From positions 1,530,213 to 1,594,212 of the forward strand of contig OY725492.1 of NCBI GenBank assembly GCA_963281255.1: 64,000 nt of DNA, read 5' to 3'. Positions 55,101-64,000 of the stretch are shown piece by piece. The notes under the pieces are model-generated. The model was not told the origin of the DNA, searched no databases, and worked only from the letters and a program-made list of their open reading frames with translations. Numbering within the stretch: the first letter of the stretch is position 1; every line of letters begins with the position of its first letter. The position numbers and the translations under genes are program-made. The stretch comes from Aphrocallistes beatrix. Taxonomy: Eukaryota; Porifera; Hexactinellida; Sceptrulophora; Aphrocallistidae.

Positions 55101-58100
55101 TCCTTACTTTTGAATTCATTCTTTGTAAAACTATGAATGCCTTTTCGCAACAGTGCAAGCTGTTTTGTAGTGAAATAATTGAGAAAGTAATACTTGTCCC
55201 GCGTTTCTTCCAAGGAATCCTTCCAAATTCTTAAATCATTTTCTGTCTGCTTCATCTCATCTTCAAGTCTATCATTTTCTTTTAATGTTAGCTGAAATTT
55301 GTATTTGAGATATTTGAAATTTCCACACTCAGACAGCTTAGTTAGAGTTTCAGCAAGAATGGTGAGTTTTTCGAGAAGCTGAGAAAACAGTCGTACTGTA
55401 TCAATACTGTTCAGTACAGAATTGTCAGTTGTGGAATCTGTGGAAGAATTTCTCCCGACAACGAGATTCAATTTGCTGTGCAAGTCTTTAAGTTGTTCCA
55501 TATTGTACTGCGTAATTGCAGCACTCTCTTCCTGAATGCAAGCACTCACCGCTATAACATGATCCGAGTTTAGAACTTGAAACATTCCATTGTCACATAA
55601 TGTGTGCAATTGCTTGATGGCACTTTTCTCGAAAGATCCGTGAGAATGTTTCAGTCCTTCCCATAAGGAAAGTCTATTAGCCACCTCACGCAGCATCCCA
55701 GGTAATTTAGGATTTTTATCGATGCTCAAGTTCACCATCTTACACTTTCTCAAGAATTCATGATAACCGGCATTCGATTTAACATCGTAAATAAGAGGAG
55801 CGAAACTAGTGCACACAGTATGAAGTGTGGTGATGGTAAATAGCACTATCGGATTGTCTCCACAGTTACTCGTTGATAAGTCAACGAACATCTTCAATTC
55901 AACCAGGTTGGATAGGTTGCTCTTCACCCAATTTATGAATTCATGGCAGCGCAAAAAAGATTCTAAACCCTCTCTATGTGAATCTGAGAACACCTTTAGT
56001 GACTTCCCTACATTACACATATCTTCACTGATAACTTTCAGTGTTTCATCCTTTAACTGTGTAGACACACGTACTAGCCTTTCCACTGTCTTGAAATCTC
56101 CTCCAAATTCGTACCGTAAAGCTATCTGTGAGATTAGTTCTGCAGTTTGTGTACAATCATGCAAAGTGAAATAACGATGGATTGTTTCAGCACATTTCCG
56201 AGCATCACTAGAAGGTCTCTTCTTTGTGTTTTGTCCCTCGAAAGATAGAACACCTTCAAGGAGCATATTCAAAGATTTATGGATTTCATTCACATCACGT
56301 GTCTCAAAGTACTTTCTCACATGTATCAACTCTATTTCATTAGATAACACTGATTCGTAGAACTCTCTAATCATCGTCATAGTAGGAGACCAGACTAAAT
56401 CATTAAATAAATCTAAATTAAGTGCAAATTCTTCTGCTTTTCCACTGTGCATTTCGAAATTCTGACCATATATGTCTTGGAATATGTGGGAATGTTGTAA
56501 ATGCTTAATTGAATCTGTAATAAGGACGAATTTGTCTGACCTGATCAACAAATTAAAATCTGAACTATAATAAATCTCAAACTGATTGTCCTTAATGCCA
56601 CATAAGTCCATCATTCGCATTTCGATTTTAGTGCATGGAAACTGAAAGTTAAGTGCAGTAAACACACTTTTTGGAATTGATTTGAGATGCTGAAACCTAG
56701 CCAGACATAAGTCTAGCTGATTTAATGAAGAAACAGACTCATCTAGAGAACATTTTATGGATTTTATGGAAAATTTATTCTCTTTAAAATGACAAGACTT
56801 TGAGAAAATCTCCAAAATTTTATAAAACTCCTGTTTTCTTCCATTACAACAATTCAGATCTTTGACAAGAATAGACCTGTCAAGAATAGAACGAATCAAA
56901 GTTATAAAACATTCGCTGACAATTAAGAGAAACATCTCGGCCTCTTCTTGTATTATCTCATTCAAGTTACCTTGGACAAAGAATCTAAAAAAATTATTCC
57001 AGCATATCCAATTAAACAAATGTACATAGGGGTCTTTTTCAAAATTGGATTTTTCTTCTAGCAGTATTTTACTGAAGATATCCTTATCGCCAGGAAAGTT
57101 TTTGGTTGTTTGAAGTTTGTTGACGATTATCTGTCTCTGATGATCATTAGATTCCAAAACTCGGCTCATAAGATTAGAACGGATAATGTTGTGAATCTCC
57201 AAACAAATATTTGTAGTGTATTCACTACAATATAAAAATATTTCCAAGTAATCATCCAGACGGAGTGAGTTAATTATCCTTGACAGCTGCTCTCCTAGTG
57301 CTGAAGTGAAATTGTAGTTTTCAGGAAATTTTAGTCCAAAAAACAAGTTCCAATATTCGAGCTTTTTCTTTCCATAAACACCTTTTTTCAGCCAAAATGG
57401 TGGTAAATCCGCTAATTCTGAATCTTTCAAAACGCCGAGTCTAGCTAGCTCATCAGAACTGAAAGATTCTGAAGCACAGAGTTCATGCGAAATTAGTTCA
57501 ATTATAAGCTGATATTCTTTTTCGTTCAAATTTTGACATTTTCTGAGATTAGAAAAAAGTTCAAAGGTAAGAGGAATGAGAGTATTTAAATCTACTTTCA
57601 CATTTTCTGACTTGAAACACGTAATTAGGTATTCATAAACTTTACAACGGAGAGAGACTTGATCTGATTTAGAAGCATTGAACCTCTTTAGCACTACGGC
57701 TAGGTAGGCAGAGATAGGGAGTTGATTACAGCTGATAAAGTTAGGAAGGTTTTTCTCGGATAATGTGAGGAGGATGAGACTATAGGGTAGAAGAGGATCT
57801 GAAGAAGAAGACACGAGTAACTCGTCTAAATAATTATTGTCAATATTAAGAATATTAAAAGAGTAAAAAGATTCTGGAAAGCCCCAACATCTTATAGCAT
57901 GAATATCGTTGGATACGAGCGGCAAACATAATCCTTTTTATAAAGGAAAACAAATGTGATGGTATAAAGGGATTAGCTTCAGGTATTCACGTTTAACTTT
58001 TGTTTCGTTAAATACAAATTGAGTGAAAAAACCTTCAATCTCATTTAATGTTTCAATTTCTTCTTTTAGAAAAGTATTTATTTTACTAACGACACAGTCT

Positions 58101-59629
58101 CTCTCACAGAAAGAGAGAAGAAAAGAAATTATTTTACTTTCTAAATTCATACAGCCCTTGTTCTTAGATAAAATGTATAATAAAGTACAAATTCTAATGA
58201 ACGATTCTTCATCATTAGGATTAATAGGATATTGAAATATATATTCTAACCATAGTTTCAATAAATATTCACGAGACATCCAAATTTTAACAGCATGTTC
58301 ATGTTTGTAATGTTCAGAAAGTAGAAACTTTGTGCTAAGCTGATATATAATATAGTGAAGATGATCAACAAATTCTTCAATAGTATCACATTGGAGGGAT
58401 GGCGATTTGCCTAACCCGCAGAAAGAAGGCAAAAACATTTTAAGAGAAGCGAGAAGGCGTTCTGGAATATCTATAAATGGGAAAGAATCTGGATTTTTCC
58501 GAAACATTGCTTTAACCCAAGAGACAAAATTCGAGCTGGATTTATCGAGGTTAGGAGGCAATATAATCGAATCAAACTTTTTAATTATTTCACCAGCAAA
58601 GCATTTTGATTTGATTCGATGAGTAAAAAAACGGTTATATGAATCACTAACTTCTTCAAGAACACGTTTATTATCTAAATTGACCAAAACATACTTGTAA
58701 GAGAAATAAACTGTGGAATTTAAACTTATTAGCTCAGGAGAGAGAAACAAGTCACCAGAGAGCAAAACAAATTCATGATCGTCGAGAGAGACTTTGCTTT
58801 CTTGAAAATTGACAGAATAATAATTTTTGAAATTTTCGTCTGTTGGAAGTCCAATGCATATCAAAACTTGCCTAATCCCTTTGTAAAGATCTTCCAGAAT
58901 CGCAGTTGTAAAACGGATTATAAAGCATTTGGAATGCTCAGTACATCCACTTTCATCGCCAAGAATATCTCCTCTATTTGCTAATAGAGATTGAGATCTG
59001 GTTATCATTTTATCTCTATCAACAGGGTGATGTATATCCGAGTTATCATCTCCAGACTTAGATTTCTTAGCTGGTCCTCCAGAGCTTGGAACAGTAGCCT
59101 GATTTTCAGTAGGTTCATCTTTCACTTTGTCAGTGCCATCTTCACTTTGTTTAGAATGTTTCCTCTTTACTCCAATTTCTGGTTGAGTAGTTTTTTCTTT
59201 TTCTTCACTCTGGCCTTCATATCTCTCTTCTTGGATAACAATCACTTCCACTTTACTATCTGGGGGATCTTCAACTGGTTTTTCAGTATTTGGTTCAGAA
59301 CTAGGTTTACTCTTTACCGAAGGAGTAACAGCTGCCTCTGATTCAGGCTGGATGGGAGGCCGAGTCAAACGAGTTGGATTTTCAGATTGAATACCTGCCT
59401 CATCAGCCACTCTTTCTTTCTTCACCTTGGTGGTTGTGAGATATTTATCCGTAGATTTTGGTAGATTGGAGGGTAATGTAGAGCTGGTATGAGGGGGAAG
59501 AGGAGGTGCTGAAATTGTTATCAGTAGTTTCCCACATGAGTCGCAAATGTCTTTATCAATGCTTACCCCGTTAGGATGAGAATACTTAAATTTATCACAT
59601 CTTGCTGAGCAAAAATTAGACATGCTCAA
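49193..59629 (-). CDS. RNF213-like: RNF213-like giant AAA+ protein, exon 1 (N-terminus to end of AAA+ core)
   Basis: A 10.4-kb exon of 3,479 codons, open except for one TAA (57938-57940, codon 564). It starts MSMSNFCSARCDKF with a C-x3-C...C-x2-C ribbon (Cys 7, 11, 29, 32), then a charged disordered stretch to about 215. The helical N-arm follows, then a UBA-like segment (ELVENIHQDCGLPLEVVIRG, about 54,770-54,890). AAA units: Walker A SESVGAGKSLYVSN (about 53,990), GETGCGKTRLIQYM (about 52,760) with Walker B VLFFDEANTS, and GKPGSSKSLAKTI (about 51,490) with VVLDEVGLAEDSPQLPL. The order matches the RNF213 dynein-like core, in which two ring units hydrolyse ATP. In vertebrates RNF213 is a cytosolic E3 ligase that coats lipid droplets and intracellular bacteria. 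Here the E3 part is not visible. The exon ends at donor GTGAGC (49192). Confidence 0.85.
57938..57940 (-). other. In-frame TAA inside the giant exon
   Basis: The reading frame before it (...LYHHICFPL) and after it (KGLCLPLVSNDIHAIRCWGF) is the same, with no splice sites around it. It is a single nonsense codon in an otherwise 3,479-codon open exon. Confidence 0.9.
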
Positions 59630-59639
59630 ACACTAAAAT

Positions 59640-60480
59640 AAATCTACGCCAGAAAGTCTTATGTTAATAAATTAAACAAGTAAAGTTCCTAAAGAACTAG
59701 AGCTCAAGGAAATAGCTGATTTCCGGAATTATTAAGGATGCCATCCAGAATATTTGCACCTAATTTAGAACAATTCTGGAAACTGGGAATGCAGCCTCTC
59801 AACTTGTAATTTAACTAAATCGTGTGATGGCAAGTGACAAATCGTGGATATGGGAGTATAGTATTACGAACAGTGGTTCTAAATCAAATGAGATACATGA
59901 CGAGATCGTGAGAATTGAGAGGCCTGGGAATGTATGCAGGAGCGTATTCAGGGAGGCATCATTCCAATTGGAACACATCACAAATAGCAGGCTTCCTGTC
60001 AACGAAAAATATTGCCTTTGAATTAATATTTTTAAAAGTAAATTGATCCTTGGTGGATACAATTTATTAAAAAGCTTGCTATGTAGTACTGAGTATGGCA
60101 ATGATCGTGAGAAGTTTTGTCACTAATAAATAAGTTTTGGAAGTGTAGTACAGTACTACTTTTAGTTAATCTAACCCAGTGGTTTTTCCTTTTCGGTTAT
60201 ACTCGCTACGCCCTTGCCCCTTGGCCTGGTGAGTAAATTCTATTAGCCAATTGATCCGAAGGATCCAAAAAGTATAATGACAAATGTTTCCTCGCGGGCC
60301 AATTATAAATAAAAGCACTTCGCGCACTTTCATAGCACGGCTAGTGAACACTTTGAGTTCGCAGTGCTGGGAATATCAAATTCAGAATCGACATTGTCGT
60401 TGATTTAAAGAGATTATCGATTGCAACCTGAAAGTGTATATTTTGTATGGTGATTTTTGAAAATAAAGATTGTGTCTTGA
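59640..60480. other. Upstream flank of the RNF213-like gene
   Basis: No clear promoter element. The block CTCTCAACTTGTAATTTAAC at 59795-59850 recurs at 63935-63988. A degenerate GC tip lies at 60313-60370 (AAGCACTTCGCGCACTTTC). The small frame at 59824-60021 has no recognised homology. Confidence 0.45.
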
Positions 60481-60481
60481 C

Positions 60482-60622
60482 CAGGCCTGGGGTAATAGTA
60501 ATATGTAATAGTAATTGTAATAGTAATGATTACATTTTAGAAGTAATAGTAATAGTAATAGCAATGATTACATTTTAGAAGTAATAGTAATAGTAATAGC
60601 AATGATTACATTTTAGAAGTAA
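60482..60622. repeat. 38-bp tandem repeat at a hAT-like end
   Basis: It begins CAGGCCTGGGGTAATAGTAA, a hAT-like 5' end, then has three units of ATTACATTTTAGAAGTAATA plus GTAATAGTAATAGCAATG. It is cut off by the GC-tipped repeat at 60623. Confidence 0.75.
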
Positions 60623-61081
60623 CAAGCGCGCTTCGCTTGCTTGCGCTGCGCGGTTGGCGGACACTTTTGTGTCCGCCGGAGGCTCCCTTCGGTCGCCTGG
60701 GGTCACATTGGTCAATTATAAGGGAGATAACAGCTCTAAATACGTCTGTCCTACTGTTATAATCTATACACACGAAAAATCACCAAATTTATCAATTTTA
60801 AAATTTTGATGAGTAATGATGACGTCATAACAAAGTGATGAGTCATCATTTTTTGATGATAGTTGCATCATATGTGAGGTATGTTAGTATGTAGATTCTA
60901 TTAAAATTTCAGCCTTCTATCTCCTATAATGGCTGAGTTATGCTCGAATAACTGTATTGCTTAACTTTAAAAAATGTGACAATGACGTCATAATTCCATG
61001 ATGAGTCGACATTTTCGTCTGAGCTCAGAACTTACTGGAGCCATAGCCAAAACACTCCCACATACCAAAAATCAGCTTTCT
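60623..61081 (-). mobile_element. GC-tipped dispersed repeat, nearly complete
   Basis: The tip CAAGCGCGCTTCGCTTGCTT, with perfect hairpins, and the complete body through AAAAATCAGCTTTCTG. It lacks about 35 bp at the far end. Confidence 0.85.
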
Positions 61082-61192
61082 GGAGGGAAATTATTTAATT
61101 TGTAAAGCAGTGGACCTTGATTCGGGATTTTGGCTGCGTGTCCGGACACAAATTTTCTTCATAATACTCACCATACTAAATATAGCTTCTGG

Positions 61193-62269
61193 CATAGCCT
61201 ACTGTATATAAGGCCTCACAGTAACTTGCGGATTTGGGACTAGGGATGCGGAGGAAGACCGTTGAACTAATACATGAGTTGCCTTAAATCATTTACAAAG
61301 CACAATAGAGCTTAGGAATGTATTATCAGCATATATAAATATGGTGTCAAAGTACCCATATCCGTTGTTAAAAATTTGATTAGTCACCATATGGTTGCGC
61401 AATAGGTTATATTTGTGACAAATTTGGTGATTTTCAGAGGCCGTTTAGGGGCACTTCTAAGTGTTTTTATTGTAAAATTTTTCGCATAGAACTGAGATGT
61501 GAATGGGTTAATACGAAAAATTTGGAATTTTTTCATGGAATGTTGGTACATTCCAGTGTTGCTATGGAAACGTGTTTTGGTCAGTTGGCGTTATATCTTG
61601 AAAACTGCAATGGCTACACATTCAAATGTAATTCCATTTGATAGAGAATATACTACTTCCTATTAAGTGATAATATAATTTCGACGTCTAAATTCAATGG
61701 TTTACGAGATATTCGACAATGTACCATATTGGTCACATTTGATAAATTTTCGAATATCTCGTAAACCATTGAATTTAGACGTCGAAATTATATTATCACT
61801 TAATAGGAAGTAGTATATTCGCTATCAAATGGAATTACATTTGAATGTGTAGCCATTGCAGTTTTCAAGATATAACGCCAACTGACCAAAACACGTTTCC
61901 ATAGCAACACTGGAATGTACCAACATTCCATGAAAAAATAAATTTTTCGTATTAACCCATTCACATCTCAGTTCTATGCGAAAAATTTTACATAAAAACA
62001 CTTAGAAGTGCCCCTAAACGGCCTCTGAAAATCACCAAATTTGTCACAAATATAACTTATTGCGCAACCATATGGTGACTAATCAAATTTTTAACAACGG
62101 ATATGGGTACTTTGACACCATATTTATATATGCTGATAATACATTCCTAAACTCTATTGTGCTTTGTAAATGATTTAAGGCAACTCATGTATTAGTTCAA
62201 CGGTCTTCCTCCGCATCCCTAGTCTCAAATCCGCAAGTTACTGTGAGGCCTTATATACAGTAGGCTATG
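61193..62269. mobile_element. 1,077-bp near-perfect palindrome, P-type ends, 7-bp duplication
   Basis: It begins CATAGCCTACTGTATATAAG and ends with the complement. Arms of about 520 bp pair around a 33-nt loop (61717-61749), with very few differences. Perfect target duplication CTTCTGG (61186-61192, 62270-62276). A member of the same family as 43278-44344 and 15610-16245. No open frame. Confidence 0.95.
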
Positions 62270-62410
62270 CTTCTGGCCTTGAAATCGAAAAATCTCTCAT
62301 ATCAATGACAATATTCGAATTACAATCTCCAACGACCATAATAACCAAGATTGTTTGAGTTTAAAAATCTTATACCCAATGGAGCTTGTATCAGAACTTA
62401 GGAGCCACCC

Positions 62411-62820
62411 TGAATAACGGCCACCCAAAGTACTGGTCAAAAATGGCAGTTATAGACATGTAGAGTCCAGAATATAGTAGAGTGCCAGGTAGTAAAGATG
62501 CGATGCAGTGACAATCTATAAATATACTGGACATCACTGATGTACATTACTACTTTCTTGTATGTTACTGATGCTGTAAATTAGATCATCGTTCGGAATA
62601 TGGATCGTAATAAACACTTTGTACTAGTTCTAAACATGAACGGACGAAATTGAGTTTAGAGCCCCCAAGGGACCGAAAAAGGGTGGCCGCTGCGTTGAGC
62701 AGGTTATACACAGGCCAATATTGTAGGAAATCGTACGGGACTGTTCACATGTTTTTAGGTAACCGCTGTGTGCAGATGACCGCTATATAGTAGAGGTAGG
62801 CTAAAGCAGGTTCAACTTCG
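62411..62820. mobile_element. Decayed Tigger-type MITE
   Basis: AATAACGGCCACCCAAAGTA on the left and CAGGTTCAACTTCG on the right match the ends of 42074-42466 in reverse. The interior keeps GGGACTGTTC, GTTGAGCAGG and AACCGCTGTG words. A remnant of the DD37D terminus (CAGAACTTAGGAGCCACCCTG, split) lies just to its left. Confidence 0.6.
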
Positions 62821-62935
62821 ACTTAAATTGATTCTTTGAGGCTTCACTGCATTAATTAAATGTTTGTGGCTAATTATAGATCAAATAAGAAGGTTTTATT
62901 ATGTTATCTCAAATAATAAGATCATGATAAAGAAA

Positions 62936-63025
62936 TAGTCCCCCCGGACCAATTTCCCTGAAAAAAATGGTCCCCCCGGACAAATTCTCCCTGAAAAAAA
63001 TGATCCTCCGGACCTTTTTTTCAAT
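62936..63025. repeat. C-rich tandem repeat, three units
   Basis: The unit GGTCCCCCCGGACAAATTCT plus CCCTGAAAAAAAT repeats about every 34-35 bp. CCCCCCGGAC gives short palindromes in an AT-rich context. Confidence 0.8.
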
Positions 63026-63719
63026 TGCTTAATAAAGAATTGTAATTCGATTTGTTGGGACATCAGATATAGAATTGGCAGAAATAGAAATATTGTCCAT
63101 TCGCAAAAGCACTTGCGGATAGAAAAAAATAAATTTCAAGATAGAGGTTAACTGAATAATCCCTCTCTCTCAAAATGGGGAGAATAAATGTGGTAAGATT
63201 ATCACAGTATCATACTAACCAATTATTAGGTCAAGGAATGAGAGTCACCTCATCTTTTAGATTCTGTAGCGTCTTGATCTTGATTTGTCTGTTTCTTCTG
63301 TCTCAGAAATCAAGCTCATCTGTATTGTTATATTCAGCAACTCCTTCTCTTGAGTGATACGACAAGCGAGGCCGCTTCATTTTTGATGTCGAATATAAGA
63401 TGGACATCCAGGAAGCACACATCGAACAGCACCTTCTTTCAACCTAGGACTGACACGAGGTACCTCCGTGAACGTTCCGTCTCATTTAGGGATTTCGTGT
63501 GTGGTCTATGTCTTCTTCCAAAACAATATTAGCGATTTATTTTCTAAATATTAAAACCGCATATACATGTACGTACGTGTATTTGTGAATAATTTTAAAA
63601 ATAATGTTTTAAAACTTATAAAAATATTTTGGATATTTTAAATATTATCTTATTGTTTATTCATTCATTTTGATGCATAATAACCAAGATAAAAGTAGAA
63701 AGCAACTTTATAACTATAT
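63026..63719. other. No recognisable gene
   Basis: Two small adjoining frames (63175-63357, 63350-63532) contain a short hydrophobic segment (SVLILICLFLLS), but I see no family. They may be chance. Confidence 0.35.
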
Positions 63720-63723
63720 TGAG

Positions 63724-63763
63724 TGGGGGGCATGCTCCCCCTGCCCCCGCGGAGCCACTACTG
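63724..63763. repeat. Right end of a hAT-type MITE
   Basis: GGGGGGCATGCTCCCCCTGC followed by CCCCGCGGAGCCACTACTG. The CCACTACTG end resembles the ends at 13321 and 27185. The left end and target duplication were not found. Confidence 0.45.
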
Positions 63764-63934
63764 TTGAGTACCAATTGTTCAGAATAACATAAACTCGTAT
63801 ATATAGGCTTTGTAGGTTATATAATATATCATATCTATATTTTGAGGGTGCAATAGTTCGGTGACAAAAAGTCTAGGATAAAAATCTACACTAGAGAATA
63901 AATTCGTAATCAGTCATCGAACGCGAACAGGCTC

Positions 63935-63988
63935 TCAACCTGTAATTTAACTCTATCGTTTGATGGAATGCGGCAAATCATGAGATAG
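63935..63988. repeat. Dispersed 55-bp repeat, second copy
   Basis: CTCTCAACCTGTAATTTAAC TCTATCGTTTGATGG (split) matches 59795-59850 at roughly 80 percent by eye. Confidence 0.6.
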
Positions 63989-64000
63989 GTTAAAGTTTTG

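Noticed and set aside
49193-59629. Dynein heavy chain or midasin
   Set aside because: Giant AAA+ length suggested these, but GETGCGKTRL and GKPGSSKSL with VVLDEVGLAEDSPQLPL, and the post-core MDRNGNLEL block, are RNF213 signatures.
57938-59629. Separate upstream gene of 563 aa
   Set aside because: Its frame continues exactly into the giant exon after one TAA, so I treat it as the N-terminus of the same gene; a true split cannot be excluded.

Overview
The window is AT-rich eukaryotic nuclear DNA. Genes have GT-AG introns, there are no operons or Shine-Dalgarno sites, and the repeats belong to animal transposon families: hAT, Tc1/mariner, Tigger/pogo, piggyBac, MULE, P, Ty3/gypsy and BEL/Pao. 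The one recognisable host gene is an RNF213-type giant AAA+ protein. An invertebrate metazoan is the best reading. I cannot name the species, and I saw no tRNA, rRNA or CRISPR.

Layout. Positions 1-41,000 are essentially a transposon graveyard. In order: tandem repeats, a foldback element between two inverted copies of a GC-tipped dispersed repeat, piggyBac, MULE, Tc1 and mariner relics (1-9,200); a Tigger element (9,423-11,873); a scrambled Ty3/gypsy element (12,840-15,261); minisatellites and a TTAA MITE (16,257-16,860); a Charlie-like hAT (17,050-18,741); a MULE (19,040-20,855); a P-like element (21,470-23,409). Next is a four-level nest (23,887-31,416). A DD37D Tc1/mariner element is split by a transposon with 340-bp terminal repeats, whose intron-bearing gene has RAG1-N-terminus-like zinc motifs. 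That transposon holds a hAT-ended element, which holds a complete hAT. A TTF-type hAT split by another hAT follows (31,640-35,640). Last is a Ty3/gypsy relic carrying a mariner deletion derivative and a strange element full of G6/C6 palindromes (35,763-40,560).

From 41,162 to 59,629 (minus strand) lies the RNF213-like gene: a first exon of about 10.4 kb and four smaller exons. Its 5.1-kb last intron holds a P-like element, a 1.07-kb palindrome and a Tigger-type MITE. The reading frame fits across all five exons, but one in-frame TAA cuts the first exon after codon 563. The model ends before the RING/E3 region expected from human RNF213. The right end (59,640-64,000) holds more dispersed repeats and a second 1.08-kb palindrome.

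Many insertions here can be placed to the base, because the target protein frame or the duplicated target site is still visible. Examples are 8-bp duplications for six hAT-type insertions (five exact, one with a mismatch), TTAA for one MITE, TA for several Tc1/mariner/Tigger types, 7 bp for the P-type palindromes and 9 bp (imperfect) for the RAG1-N-like transposon. The nesting gives a relative order of activity for the families.
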